Positions 1 through 8,618 of a DNA stretch of 64,000 nucleotides are shown one piece after another. The DNA is from Campylobacter massiliensis. Its GTDB lineage: Bacteria; Campylobacterota; Campylobacteria; Campylobacterales; Campylobacteraceae. A program made the translations under genes and the position numbers. Within the stretch, counting starts at the first letter, position 1, and the number at the start of each line of letters is the position of its first letter. Where the stretch lies: contig NZ_JACLZK010000001.1 in the NCBI RefSeq assembly GCF_014253065.1, forward strand, positions 744,001-808,000. Reading direction: 5' to 3'. The notes beneath the pieces were generated by a model. The model was not told where the DNA came from. It made no database searches and worked only from the letters and a program-made list of their open reading frames with translations.

Positions 1-308
1 TACGCGGATATTTTGAGTATTTTAGTGCCGCAGACGAACCGGTGATAAAATTTGCCGACGAGTTAAACGTGCCCGCGAATTTTTCGCCGTTTGATGCCTT
101 TATCGCACTTAAATTTAACGGCGAAAACTCGTTTGAAAATATCGTAAAACAGACGGCAAATTTTGCAAGAGAGAGAAACCTTGAGTTTACCGGCAAAAAC
201 GGCACAATAAAAACCGCCAGCAAAAACGAATATCAAAAAGCAGCCGAAGACTACGTAAAGGATCTCGAGCTAAAACTAAGCGACGGTGGATTTTTAGAAA
301 ATTTCTGA
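1..308 (+). CDS. 3' end of an unidentified gene
   Basis: An open frame runs in from the left edge without a stop (first full codon at base 3) and ends at TGA 306-308. About 101 residues of the C-terminus are visible. A GTG at 42 could be read as a start, but the codons before it (ending FSAADEP) look like continuous protein, so I treat it as internal to a larger gene. The visible part is soluble, mixed charged and hydrophobic, with no signal peptide or membrane segment, and ends in GGFLENF. I do not recognise the family. It is followed by a palindrome and then a convergent permease gene. Confidence 0.6.
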   Translation, partial: RGYFEYFSAADEPVIKFADELNVPANFSPFDAFIALKFNGENSFENIVKQTANFARERNLEFTGKNGTIKTASKNEYQKAAEDYVKDLELKLSDGGFLENF

Positions 309-326
309 TTTTTCTTGAATACGGGC

Positions 327-342
327 GGGGCAAATTTGCCCC
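327..342. terminator. palindrome between convergent genes, possible terminator
   Basis: A 16-base perfect palindrome with GGGGC/GCCCC arms around AAATTT lies between the end of the partial gene (308) and the end of the convergent TSUP gene (399). It is placed like a shared terminator, but no clear T-run follows on either side, so the call is tentative. Confidence 0.35.
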
Positions 343-398
343 ACTCCCTTATTTATCGCAAATTTAATCGTATTGTTTTAAATCTATAAACTCAAATT

Positions 399-1151
399 TT
401 AAGCAAGAAGCTTATTTATCATTATAATTAGCGTCGTGGAGATAAGCGCAAGTAGGCATCTTTTTTGGACGGTGCGGTCGATCTTTTGCGCCAAAGCTAC
501 GCCAAACCTCACGCTTATAAGCGAGCCGATACCGACCAAAACGCCGACCTCGTACTGCACGAGCCCCTGCGAGGCGAGGCTAATAAAGCCCGAAATCGAC
601 GAAAATATCACGAAAAATAGCCCCGTACTAACGGCCTTTTTGATGTCGTAATTAAGAAAATTTATCAAAACCGGCATGATGATGACCGAGCCGCCGATAC
701 CCACGCTGATCGCCACCGCGCCGACGAAAAGTCCGACGAAAAAAAGCGGCACGAGGGAGGGATTGTGCGCGCCTTTTGGCTCCGGATTTTTAAAAAATAG
801 CTTAATAACGTTAAAAATTTGAATGCAAATAAGCGTGAGAAGCAAAAATTTCGACGGAACGCTCGCCACGATAAAGCCGCTCGCGCTCGCCCCGCAAAAG
901 CCGCCGATACCTAGCACCAAAGCGGGCTTTAGATCAACGTTTTTGTTTTTTATATTTAAAAGCGAGCCGTAAACCGAGCTAAAAACCATCTGAAGGACGC
1001 TTACGCCGATTGCGTATTTGACGTCAAAGCCCAAAAATACGAGTATAGGCACGGCCGCCGCGCCGCCTCCGATGCCCAAAAATCCAGACAAAAAGCCGAC
1101 AAATAGCCCCAAACACACGTATCCGACCGACGCAACCGATAAAATTTCCAT
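399..1151 (-). CDS. TSUP (TauE/SafE) family membrane permease
   Basis: Integral membrane protein of 250 residues made almost entirely of hydrophobic helices, about eight, in two similar halves. Each half begins with a glycine-rich stretch (GFLSGFLGIGGGAAAVPIL near residue 20; GAVAISVGIGGSVIIMP near 145), the signature of the TauE/SafE/TSUP family. These proteins move sulfite, sulfoacetate or other small organosulfur anions across the inner membrane, and the substrate cannot be read from sequence. The length is usual for the family. An AAGGCGAG ribosome site precedes the ATG at 1149-1151. It is transcribed away from the DUF302 gene and convergent with the partial gene at the left edge. The function is no more specific than the family. 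Confidence 0.85.
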   Translation of the reverse strand: MEILSVASVGYVCLGLFVGFLSGFLGIGGGAAAVPILVFLGFDVKYAIGVSVLQMVFSSVYGSLLNIKNKNVDLKPALVLGIGGFCGASASGFIVASVPSKFLLLTLICIQIFNVIKLFFKNPEPKGAHNPSLVPLFFVGLFVGAVAISVGIGGSVIIMPVLINFLNYDIKKAVSTGLFFVIFSSISGFISLASQGLVQYEVGVLVGIGSLISVRFGVALAQKIDRTVQKRCLLALISTTLIIMINKLLA

Positions 1152-1228
1152 AATCTCGCCTTAAAGTAAAATCCGATTTTAGCCGTTTTTGGGTAAAATT
1201 AATTTTAAAATTTAAAAAAAGGAAGTTA

Positions 1229-1657
1229 TTGAAAAGATTGTTTTTGATGATTTTTGCGGGGTTAAATTTGGCCTTTGCCGGCGTCACGGCAGGCCAAAGC
1301 GAGCTAGAGCTAGAAGCCGCGGTCAAGAGATTTCAAAGACTGCTTGATATGAAAGACGTTAGCGAATTTGCCGTAGTGCCTCATCACGTTTTCGCCGCGC
1401 AAACGGGAGTAAATTTGACCCCGTCGGTCACGGTAATCTTCGGCGCGCCGGGCGTACTTGCGCCTTTAATAGAATGCGAACCGAGCCTAGCGCTGGAGCT
1501 TCCGTTTAAGTTTTTATTTCAAAAAAGAGAGGGCAAAACGGTCGTGAGCTTTGAGGATATAAAAAGCATCGCGGCTAGATACGGCGCCTCGGACTGCCCC
1601 GCCCTAGACGCGGCGCAGAGGCTAGAACGCGAGCTTTTTGACGCCGCCGTCAAATGA
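1229..1657 (+). CDS. secreted DUF302-type protein
   Basis: Protein of 142 residues starting at TTG 1229, chosen because AGGAAG sits just upstream (1220-1225) and the frame then gives a clean signal peptide (KRLFLMIFAGLNLAFAG). The mature part resembles DUF302: an amphipathic helix, an alanine/glycine stretch before LTPSVTVIFGAPGVLAPLI (the usual FG-P core), then LELPFKFLFQKREGKTVVSFEDI. DUF302 proteins are small periplasmic or cytoplasmic proteins of unknown biochemical role. It stands alone: the TSUP gene upstream points away and trpE downstream has its own promoter. The family call rests on remembered pattern similarity, not a search. Confidence 0.65.
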   Translation: MKRLFLMIFAGLNLAFAGVTAGQSELELEAAVKRFQRLLDMKDVSEFAVVPHHVFAAQTGVNLTPSVTVIFGAPGVLAPLIECEPSLALELPFKFLFQKREGKTVVSFEDIKSIAARYGASDCPALDAAQRLERELFDAAVK

Positions 1658-1676
1658 AATTTAAGCTTAATTTTTA

Positions 1677-1682
1677 TATAAT
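1677..1682 (+). promoter_or_regulatory. -10 box of the trp operon
   Basis: A perfect TATAAT (within TATATAAT) lies 24 bases before the trpE ATG, preceded by a T-rich stretch as is normal for Campylobacter sigma-70 promoters. The leader would be only about 15-20 bases, too short for a classical leader-peptide attenuator ahead of trpE. Confidence 0.55.
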
Positions 1683-1705
1683 CTACGCTCATTAAAGGAT
1701 ATTTT

Positions 1706-3073
1706 ATGCTACTTTTGAGCCCAATTTTTTATTACGAAAAGATCCGCGAGAGATTTGCCAACTCCTACCTCGCCGAGGACACGACGCAGACCATAGTCGG
1801 CATCGACTGCGAGTATATAAGCAGCGAACAAACCGATTTTGCGGGGCTTAAGAGCTATTTTAAAGCTCAAAAATTTGACGCCCCTTTTGCGGGACTATTT
1901 GGGGTGCTGGGCTACGGCGGGATAAAATATTTTGAAAAAATCCCCAAATTTAACGCCTCGCAGTACGATTTCCCCGACTTTTTCTACGCTAACGCCCGCG
2001 CCTACCTGCACTTTGATAAAAATAGCAAAATTTACAGCTTTTACGGCGATAGCGAACGGTATTACGATTTTTTAGTTAAATTTAGCGCGGACGACGAAGC
2101 AAAAGCCGCCCAGGACCGCGCAAAACGGCAGAGCAAATATAAAATTTTAACCGATTTAGACGGCGAAAAAGAGCATTTTCTAAACATCGCAAAGCGCGCC
2201 AAAGAGTATCTAAAAAGCGGCGACGTCTTTCAAGTCGTGCTAAGCGAACAGCTAAAACTAACCTCGGATATGGATAGCCTTGACTTCTACAGAGCCTTAA
2301 GCGAGGCAAACCCGAGCCCTTATATGTTTCACTTTCCGACCCCTTACGGCGACGTCGCGGGCTCTAGCCCCGAGCTAGTCTGCGAGATCAAAGAGGGCAA
2401 AATCTACGTCGCGCCCATAGCCGGCACACGCGGCCGCGGTAAGGACGCGATGGAGGACGCCGCACTCGAGCGCGAACTGCTAAACGACGAAAAGGAACTA
2501 GCCGAGCACAAAATGCTCATCGACCTCGCCCGCAACGACATCGGCCGCGTCAGCAAGCCAAAAAGCGTCGCGGTCAAAAACGCCATGCGCATCGTGCGCT
2601 ACGAGAGCGTGATGCATATCGTAAGCGACGTCTACGGCGCGAAGGCGGACGATCTAGACGCATTTGACGCGGTCGGCAGCATCTTTCCCGCAGGCACGCT
2701 CAGCGGTACGCCCAAAATCCGCGCCATGGAGATCATCGCCGAGCTTGAGTCATATAGGCGCAACGCATACGGCGGCGGTATCGGATTTTTCCACTTTAAC
2801 GGCGACGCGCAAATGGCGATTTTGATTAGAAGCGCGATATTTGCGCGTAAATTTGACGGCAAATTTGACGCTAGCGAGCATGACCCGCACCTTGACGGCG
2901 CAGACGAGTCAAATTTAAAAAGCAGAGAGCGTGGGGAAAATTTTGCCGAAATTTTCGTGCAGGCGGGAGCCGGCATCGTGATCGATAGCGTTCCCGAATA
3001 CGAATATAAAGAAATTTGTAAAAAACGCGCCTCGGTGCTAAACGTGTTTGCGAAAAACGCAAAAGAAATTTAA
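1706..3073 (+). CDS. trpE: anthranilate synthase component I
   Basis: TrpE, 455 residues. It makes anthranilate from chorismate using ammonia supplied by the TrpG domain of the next gene, the first step of tryptophan synthesis. The C-terminal chorismate-binding domain is clear: VAPIAGTRGRGKD near residue 237, HKMLIDLARNDIGRVSKP near 268, and GSIFPAGTLSGTPKIRAMEI near 325. The N-terminal third is the more variable regulatory half that normally binds tryptophan. The start is ATG 1706 with AAAGGAT upstream. It is separated from trpGD by 403 bases holding a structured repeat, unlike the tight spacing of the later trp genes. Pabs-type PabB is an alternative in principle, but the operon context settles it as TrpE. 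Confidence 0.95.
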   Translation: MLLLSPIFYYEKIRERFANSYLAEDTTQTIVGIDCEYISSEQTDFAGLKSYFKAQKFDAPFAGLFGVLGYGGIKYFEKIPKFNASQYDFPDFFYANARAYLHFDKNSKIYSFYGDSERYYDFLVKFSADDEAKAAQDRAKRQSKYKILTDLDGEKEHFLNIAKRAKEYLKSGDVFQVVLSEQLKLTSDMDSLDFYRALSEANPSPYMFHFPTPYGDVAGSSPELVCEIKEGKIYVAPIAGTRGRGKDAMEDAALERELLNDEKELAEHKMLIDLARNDIGRVSKPKSVAVKNAMRIVRYESVMHIVSDVYGAKADDLDAFDAVGSIFPAGTLSGTPKIRAMEIIAELESYRRNAYGGGIGFFHFNGDAQMAILIRSAIFARKFDGKFDASEHDPHLDGADESNLKSRERGENFAEIFVQAGAGIVIDSVPEYEYKEICKKRASVLNVFAKNAKEI

Positions 3074-3120
3074 TTTTACTTTTAAGCAGATTGTTACTTA
3101 AATTTATTGTTTAAGTTTCT

Positions 3121-3460
3121 TTGTTAAGGGGGAAGGGGCTTGAATTACGAAGTCGCTCCCTTCCCCCTTAACGATCTCCCAACCCCTACGACGTGAGATG
3201 TTGCTGCACTGCGTGCAGGTTTAAATTTGGCGCTATTGCGCCGCACGTTTTTAAATTTACATTTTCAAGATGCGGGTCTTGGTGGGTAAAATTTGCAAAT
3301 TTAGCCAAATTTGGCTTCAAATTTGAGAGTAAAATGATAAGGCGAAGTATCGCGAGATGATTTTTCGAGTTTTGAAGCAAAATTGAGCGTGCGCTAGGCA
3401 TGTAGCCTGCGGAGCGAAAATTTTGCAAAATCTCGGAAAAGCGCTCACGAGACAAGCCGC
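3121..3460 (+). repeat. structured dispersed repeat, copy A (between trpE and trpGD)
   Basis: Non-coding element made of consecutive hairpins and homologous to 14341-14662. In order: a 15-bp perfect stem GTTAAGGGGGAAGGG (3123-3137) with its complement at 3158-3172; CTGCAC/GTGCAG (3204-3218); GGCGC-TATT-GCGCC (3229-3242); palindrome AGCCAAATTTGGCT (3303-3316); then a nested 3' structure with TCGCGAG/CTCACGA (3350-3356/3444-3450, one mismatch), TTTTTCGAG/CTCGGAAAA (3361-3369/3432-3440), GCAAAATT/AATTTTGC (3377-3384/3419-3426) and apical AGGC-ATGTA-GCCT (3396-3408). It ends in GACAAGCCGC, six bases before the trpGD ribosome site. No convincing ORF or T-run terminator is seen. It could be a conserved RNA, a non-autonomous mobile element or an operon-internal leader. 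Confidence 0.8.
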
Positions 3461-3476
3461 AAAAAAGGAGAAAATT

Positions 3477-5090
3477 TTGATTTTATTAATCGACAACTAC
3501 GACAGTTTCGTATTCAACGTAGAGCAGTATCTACGCGAACTAACTTCCGAAGAAGTGCGCTGCGTGCGCAACGACAAGATCACGCTAGATGAGATTCGCA
3601 GGCTAAATCCGAGCAAAATCGTGCTAAGCCCGGGCCCAAAACACCCGCAAGATAGCGGCATTTGTTTAGAGATTTTAAAAAGCGACATCGCCGCGCCGAT
3701 CCTCGGTATCTGCCTCGGACATCAGGCGATCGGACTCGTTTACGGCGCAAAGATCAAACGCCTAGAAAAACCATATCACGGTAAAACCTCACTCATAAAA
3801 GTTAGCCGCAAAGAGCCGCTATTTACGGGGCTACCGGACGAATTTGAGGTTATGCGCTACCACTCGCTTTACGTGGACGAGCTACCGTCAAATTTACAGG
3901 CCGCTGCCGTGAGCGAGGACGGCGTAGTGATGGCGCTTAGCGTCAAAGACAGGCCGATTTTTGGCATCCAGTTTCACCCCGAGAGTTACTTCACGCAGTA
4001 CGGCAAAAAAATCATCGAAAATTTCATCAACTACGAAGCCGCACCTGCGGCTGAAGTCGCTAAAGAGCCCAAAGTCCGCCCGCTAAAGCCGTTTCTAATC
4101 AAGCTTCAAGAAAACGAACGTCTAGACGACCGCGACTTTGAGCAAATTTGCGAAATCATCGCCAGTAAAGAGTACGAGATCACGCAGCTAGCCGCGCTTT
4201 TGGTGCTAATCAGCGAAAAAAGTCTCTATCCGCAAAGCCTCGCAAGCCTCGCCAAAAACATCCTAAAATACTCGCAGACCTACCGCGATCCCTCGCCGAT
4301 GATCGATCTTTGCGGCACGGGCGGCGACGGCTTTAGGACGATAAATATCTCGACCACCGTCGCGTTTATCCTCGCAAGCCTCGGCGTCAAAGTCGCAAAG
4401 CACGGAAACAAAGCCGTTTCTAGCAAATCAGGCAGCTCGGACGTGCTGGAAATTTTGGGCGTTAAGAGCTCAAATTCGCTCCTAGGGCAACGCGAGCTGC
4501 TAAACGACAAAAATTTAGCCTTTTTCCACGCTCCGTTTTTCCACCAGCTAGTGGGCGAGGTGCGCGAAGTACGTCAGCGCCTGGGTATCCGCACGGTTTT
4601 TAACGTGCTAGGCCCGCTGCTAAATCCAAATTTGGCGCTCAAAAATCAGCTAGTAGGCGTCTACCATAAGCCCGTTTTGCGCCTCTACGCCGAGACGCTA
4701 CAGCTACTAGGACGCGAGCGAGCGCTGGTAGTTCGCGGCGAGGACGGACTAGACGAGATCAGCCTATGCGATGAGACGCGCGTCGTGGAGCTACGAGGCG
4801 GACAGATCAGCGAGTACAGCATCACGCCCGAGCAGTTTGGCTTCAGACGGGCGTTTCATAGCGAGATCGAGGGCGGCACGCCTGAGCAAAACGCCGAAGC
4901 GTTAAAGCAAATTTTAAAAGGCGAGCTGGATGGACCGAAATTTGACGTCGTCGTGCTAAACGCGATGTTTGCGCTATATGCGGCAGGCGTCGCGGATAGC
5001 CCCGCGCAGGCAAAAGAGGTCATCCTGGACGCGATAAAAAGCGGTAAAGTTTATCGCTACTTCGAGGACTACGTGCGAGGCGAAGCGTGA
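3477..5090 (+). CDS. trpGD: fused anthranilate synthase glutaminase / anthranilate phosphoribosyltransferase
   Basis: Fusion of TrpG (residues 1 to about 185) and TrpD (about 195-537). The glutaminase has Cys79 in GICLGHQ and the His167/Glu169 pair in FGIQFHPES; it feeds ammonia to TrpE. TrpD transfers anthranilate onto PRPP, and its GTGGD loop (DLCGTGGDGF) and KHGNKAVSSKSGSSD segment are present. I place the start at TTG 3477, not further upstream, because AAGGAG (3465-3470) lies six bases before it and ILLIDNYDSF is the normal TrpG N-terminus; the codons before it belong to the repeat. It overlaps trpF by four bases. Fused trpGD is usual in Campylobacter. Confidence 0.95.
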   Translation: MILLIDNYDSFVFNVEQYLRELTSEEVRCVRNDKITLDEIRRLNPSKIVLSPGPKHPQDSGICLEILKSDIAAPILGICLGHQAIGLVYGAKIKRLEKPYHGKTSLIKVSRKEPLFTGLPDEFEVMRYHSLYVDELPSNLQAAAVSEDGVVMALSVKDRPIFGIQFHPESYFTQYGKKIIENFINYEAAPAAEVAKEPKVRPLKPFLIKLQENERLDDRDFEQICEIIASKEYEITQLAALLVLISEKSLYPQSLASLAKNILKYSQTYRDPSPMIDLCGTGGDGFRTINISTTVAFILASLGVKVAKHGNKAVSSKSGSSDVLEILGVKSSNSLLGQRELLNDKNLAFFHAPFFHQLVGEVREVRQRLGIRTVFNVLGPLLNPNLALKNQLVGVYHKPVLRLYAETLQLLGRERALVVRGEDGLDEISLCDETRVVELRGGQISEYSITPEQFGFRRAFHSEIEGGTPEQNAEALKQILKGELDGPKFDVVVLNAMFALYAAGVADSPAQAKEVILDAIKSGKVYRYFEDYVRGEA

Positions 5091-5686
5091 CGCTGGTTAA
5101 AATTTGCGGCATTAAAACGCCTGCGGAGGCGCGCGACATAGCAAGTTTAGACGTTGATTTTTTGGGCGCTATATTTGCTAAAAGCAAGCGGCAGGTGAGT
5201 GCACAGACGGCGCGCGAGATATCAAACATCGCGCATGCAGCGGGTAAAAAATGCGTCGGCGTTTTTGCCGGGCAAAGCGACTGCGAGATAATGGAAATCT
5301 GCGAATTTGTCCCGCTTGACGCGGCGCAGATCCACGGAGAGGTTAGCTCAAATTTATACGCAAATTTAAAGGCGATGGAGCTAGAGGTTTGGCGCGTTTA
5401 TAGCGTGCTAGACGAGCTGCCCGCCGTAGATACCGCGCTTTGCGATATGCCGCTGTTTGACTGCAAGGGGCAAAATGCCGGCGGCAACGGCATCAGCTTT
5501 GATTGGGAAATTTTGCGTGAGGTCAAATTTGACTTCGGCATGGCGGGCGGTATCGGCGAGCATAACGCGCGCGAAGCGATCAAATTTAACCCGCGAGTGC
5601 TTGATCTAAACTCAAAAGTCGAGGACGAAAACGGTATAAAATCGGCCGAAAAAATAAAGAAAATTTTAGAGCTCTTAAAGGCGTAA
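5087..5686 (+). CDS. trpF: phosphoribosylanthranilate isomerase
   Basis: TrpF, 199 residues, a TIM-barrel enzyme converting phosphoribosylanthranilate to CdRP. It opens with VKICGIKTPAEA, carrying the catalytic Cys7, and has the late motifs FGMAGGIGEHN and VLDLNSKVE, including the catalytic Asp of the LDLNS strand. It starts at GTG 5087, overlapping the trpGD stop by four bases, so translation is likely coupled. After it comes a 176-base gap with a separate promoter for trpBA. The length is normal. Confidence 0.95.
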   Translation: MTLVKICGIKTPAEARDIASLDVDFLGAIFAKSKRQVSAQTAREISNIAHAAGKKCVGVFAGQSDCEIMEICEFVPLDAAQIHGEVSSNLYANLKAMELEVWRVYSVLDELPAVDTALCDMPLFDCKGQNAGGNGISFDWEILREVKFDFGMAGGIGEHNAREAIKFNPRVLDLNSKVEDENGIKSAEKIKKILELLKA

Positions 5687-5832
5687 AATTGTTTACGACG
5701 TCGGGCAAATTTACGCCTTTCCCGCCTTGCCTAAATATAATATCGCATGTTTTAAATTTACTCATTTTGCCCACTTGCCGGCTAACGCTGTTATACCGCA
5801 CCCAAAATAAGCCTAATAAAAACTTAAAATGC

Positions 5833-5838
5833 TAAAAT
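5833..5838 (+). promoter_or_regulatory. candidate -10 box for trpBA
   Basis: TAAAAT (in GCTAAAATAG) lies 25 bases before the trpB ATG at 5863, with AAAGGAT as ribosome site at 5852-5858. It sits in the 176-base trpF-trpB gap and suggests that trpBA can be transcribed separately from trpEGDF. Confidence 0.4.
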
Positions 5839-5862
5839 AGAACGAAAATTTAAAGGATACCG

Positions 5863-7044
5863 ATGAACACTAAAGCATATTTTGGCAAATTCGGCGGACA
5901 GTTCGTGCCAGAAACCGTGATGTTCGCGCTAGACGAACTCGAGGCTGCATACGAGAGTATCGCAAAAACGGCTGAATTTGAGGCCGAACTAGACGACCTA
6001 CTAAAAAACTACGTCGGACGCCCGAGCCCGCTATATCACGCAAAACGCCTAAGCGAGCACTACGGGCATGAAATTTACCTCAAACGCGAGGATCTAAACC
6101 ACACCGGCGCACATAAGATAAACAATGCCCTAGCCCAGGCGCTACTTGCCAAAAAAATGGGCAAAAAGAAGGTTTTAGCCGAAACAGGCGCGGGTCAGCA
6201 CGGCGTGGCGACTGCGACCGCGGCGGCATTGCTCGGCCTTGAGTGCGACGTGTATATGGGCGCGACCGACATAGAGCGCCAGCAGCTAAACGCGTTTCGC
6301 ATGCAGCTTTTAGGCGCCAGAGTCGTGAGCGTAGAAGAGGGTCTAAAAACTCTAAAAGAGGCCACCACCGCAGCGATCCAAGCATGGGTAAACGAGATAG
6401 AAAGCGCCTTTTACGTCATCGGCTCGGCGGTCGGCCCGCACCCCTATCCTAGGATCGTGCGCGACTTTCAGAGCATCATCGGCCGCGAGACCAAGGCGCA
6501 GCTAAAAGAATACGGCGTGCATCCGGACTACGTCATCGCCTGCGTCGGCGGCGGTAGCAACGCGATCGGTATCTTTAGCGCGTTTTTGGGCGACGCGGAC
6601 GTAAATTTGATCGGAGTCGAGGCCGCAGGGCTTGGCGCGCACACGCCCTATCACGCCGCAACGCTAACCAAGGGCCGCACAGGCATCATCCACGGTATGA
6701 AAACGATCGTTTTACAAGACGAGTACGGCATGATCGAGCCGGTACATAGTATCTCGGCGGGACTTGACTATCCGGGCGTAGGACCAGAGCATGCGCACCT
6801 GCACGAGAGCAAACGAGCCGCCTACTACGGCGTCACCGACGACGAGTGCATAAACGCGCTATATCTAACCAGCCGCCTAGAGGGCATCATCCCTGCGATC
6901 GAGAGCTCGCACGCGTTAGCGTACTTAGAAAAGCTATGTCCAAATTTGACGAAAAAAAGCGTCATCGTCGTAAACGTCTCGGGACGCGGCGACAAAGACA
7001 TAAACACCGTGATGAGCTACGAGAAAGGAAAAATTTATGGCTAA
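5863..7044 (+). CDS. trpB: tryptophan synthase beta subunit
   Basis: TrpB, 393 residues, a PLP enzyme that condenses indole with serine. The PLP lysine lies in [13 protein letters not shown] (near residue 81), the EETGAGQHG-like loop appears as [14 protein letters not shown], and the phosphate-binding loop is [10 protein letters not shown]. The length matches classical TrpB1. It overlaps trpA by eight bases (7037-7044), as expected for an obligate alpha-beta complex. It is preceded by its own candidate promoter. Confidence 0.97.
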   Translation: MNTKAYFGKFGGQFVPETVMFALDELEAAYESIAKTAEFEAELDDLLKNYVGRPSPLYHAKRLSEHYGHEIYLKREDLNHTGAHKINNALAQALLAKKMGKKKVLAETGAGQHGVATATAAALLGLECDVYMGATDIERQQLNAFRMQLLGARVVSVEEGLKTLKEATTAAIQAWVNEIESAFYVIGSAVGPHPYPRIVRDFQSIIGRETKAQLKEYGVHPDYVIACVGGGSNAIGIFSAFLGDADVNLIGVEAAGLGAHTPYHAATLTKGRTGIIHGMKTIVLQDEYGMIEPVHSISAGLDYPGVGPEHAHLHESKRAAYYGVTDDECINALYLTSRLEGIIPAIESSHALAYLEKLCPNLTKKSVIVVNVSGRGDKDINTVMSYEKGKIYG

Positions 7045-7786
7045 GGTAAAAGACGCGTTCGCGGGCAAAAAAGCAAACATCGGCTACGTCGTGGCGGGAT
7101 ATCCTAGCGTCGAAGCGACGAAGGAGTTTTTATTAAATTTAGACGGCAGTTGCCTGGATCTACTAGAGCTTGGCATCCCATACTCCGATCCGCTCGCAGA
7201 CGGTAAGCTCATCGCGCAGGCTAGCTTTGAAACAGCTGCAAAGGGCGTAAACACCGACGCAATATTTTCCATGCTAGAAGAGTGCAAAGGCAAGATACAT
7301 AAACCGGTCGTGTTTCTCGTGTATTTTAACATCGTGTTTGCCTACGGCGTAGAGAGATTTATCGCCCGTTCAAAAGATGTCGGTATCGCTGGCTTCATCA
7401 TCCCCGATCTGCCGTTTGAGGAGAGCGAGGAGGTAGCGGGCCTATGCGCTAAATTTGATCTTGATCTCATCCCGCTAATCAGCGTCACGTCGCAAAACCG
7501 CGCGGATAAAATTTTAAAATTCGGCTCGGGCTTTATCTATGCGCTCGGCGCTATCGGCGTGAGCGGGTCGCAGCGAGCCAGCGAGGAGAGACTAAAAGCG
7601 CTCGTAGAGGGTCTAAAAAAAAGAAGCGATCTGCCTGTCGCAGTGGGCTTTGGCGTGAAAAATAAAAACGACGCTGACGAGGTAAAAACCTATGCCGACG
7701 GCGCGATAATCGGCACCGAGATAGTAAAGCTCACGGCCAAATTTGAGGGCGAAGAGCTGATAAAGCAAATCAATAAACTTTTTTAA
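7037..7786 (+). CDS. trpA: tryptophan synthase alpha subunit
   Basis: TrpA, 249 residues, a TIM barrel that cleaves indole-3-glycerol phosphate and channels indole to TrpB. The catalytic Glu is in [15 protein letters not shown] (near residue 48) and the catalytic Asp in [12 protein letters not shown] (near 125). The phosphate-binding part appears as [14 protein letters not shown]. It starts inside the end of trpB and is the last gene of the trp operon. No trpC was seen in the window; indole-glycerol-phosphate synthase must be elsewhere, as in C. jejuni. Confidence 0.97.
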   Translation: MAKVKDAFAGKKANIGYVVAGYPSVEATKEFLLNLDGSCLDLLELGIPYSDPLADGKLIAQASFETAAKGVNTDAIFSMLEECKGKIHKPVVFLVYFNIVFAYGVERFIARSKDVGIAGFIIPDLPFEESEEVAGLCAKFDLDLIPLISVTSQNRADKILKFGSGFIYALGAIGVSGSQRASEERLKALVEGLKKRSDLPVAVGFGVKNKNDADEVKTYADGAIIGTEIVKLTAKFEGEELIKQINKLF

Positions 7787-7814
7787 ATTTAGCCGCGTTT
7801 GCGTTAAATTTAAG

Positions 7815-7820
7815 TATAAT
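7815..7820 (+). promoter_or_regulatory. -10 box of cheX-fliN-fliO
   Basis: A perfect TATAAT lies 29 bases before the cheX start, with AAAGGACGG as ribosome site. It separates the motility trio from the trp operon. Confidence 0.5.
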
Positions 7821-7848
7821 CAAAAAATTTCGTTTAAAGGACGGCGCG

Positions 7849-8265
7849 ATGATGGACGTTGCGGAGCTTGGGATCAAGCATCTGTGCGAGAATACTCTAG
7901 GCTACAAAGTAGAGAGCGCAAAGAGCGCGGAGGGCGAATTTTACGGCTCTAGTTTGCCGATATTTAAGGGCAAAGAGGAGTTTCACTTTTATCTTTATTT
8001 TAAAAAAGATACGCTAAATCGCTTTGCTAGCGTGCTTCTTGGCGTCGATAAACTAGCCGAAGACGAGCTAAGCGATATCTGCAAAGAGGTGGCAAATCTC
8101 ACGATCGGCTACGCCAAAAATCTACTCAACGAACGCGAAGCAAACGCCTATAAACTAGGCACTCCCGAGTATCTAGGCAGAACGAGCTTTCACGTCAAAC
8201 TAGACGATAAACGCGTCTATAAAATCAAAAATAGAACATTTCAAGTAGGGTACAAAAAAGCATGA
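7849..8265 (+). CDS. cheX: CheX-type chemotaxis protein
   Basis: Protein of 138 residues with the CheC/CheX fold signature: a DELSDICKEVANLTIGYAKNLLN helix (near residues 73-95), in which the E-x2-N pair (EVAN) matches the CheY-P phosphatase active site of CheX proteins. It follows trpA in the same place as a C. jejuni chemotaxis-related gene and overlaps fliN by four bases (8262-8265), so it is coupled to motor-switch proteins. It probably dephosphorylates CheY-P near the motor. Family assignment is good, but activity is inferred. A second ATG follows immediately, so the start is ambiguous by one codon. Confidence 0.75.
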   Translation: MMDVAELGIKHLCENTLGYKVESAKSAEGEFYGSSLPIFKGKEEFHFYLYFKKDTLNRFASVLLGVDKLAEDELSDICKEVANLTIGYAKNLLNEREANAYKLGTPEYLGRTSFHVKLDDKRVYKIKNRTFQVGYKKA

Positions 8266-8618
8266 GCGAAGAACTACAAGAAGTAACCGCCGTAGAAACG
8301 GCGCTGCAAGGGGTTCAGGAGATGTTGCAAGAGCGCGGCGGGCTTTTTAAAAGCTACGACGAGCTGATGGATATCGGAGTGGATTTTATCTCAGAGCTCG
8401 GTACCACGACTATTAGCGTAAAGCAGCTTTTAAAGCTCGAAGTTGGCTCTGTAATCGACCTAGAAAAGCCTGCCGGCGAGAGCGTGGAGCTTTTTATAAA
8501 CAACCGAATTTTCGGCAAGGGCGAAGTGATGGTTTACGAAAAAAACCTCGCCATCAGGATAAATGAAATCCTAGACTCAAAATCCGTCATCCAGTACTTT
8601 AAACGAGAGCAGTTATGA
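8262..8618 (+). CDS. fliN: flagellar motor switch protein FliN
   Basis: FliN, 118 residues, a C-ring component of the cytoplasmic motor switch. Residues 35-115 are the SpoA domain: GVDFISELGTTTISVKQLLK, then LEVGSVIDLEKPAGESVELF and VNN-like INNRIFGKGEVMVYEKNLAIRI. The N-terminal 30 residues are a free acidic tail. It overlaps both neighbours by four bases (ATGA at each junction), indicating a tightly coupled cheX-fliN-fliO operon. Confidence 0.93.
   Translation: MSEELQEVTAVETALQGVQEMLQERGGLFKSYDELMDIGVDFISELGTTTISVKQLLKLEVGSVIDLEKPAGESVELFINNRIFGKGEVMVYEKNLAIRINEILDSKSVIQYFKREQL

Noticed and set aside
3123-3172. 15-bp GC-rich hairpin as a trp attenuator/terminator
   Set aside because: No T-run follows the stem and no Trp-rich leader peptide precedes it. 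It also belongs to the repeat shared with an unrelated locus.
3423-3476. Longer start of trpGD
   Set aside because: Those codons come from the 3' arm of the repeat, and AAGGAG lies inside them, in front of TTG 3477.
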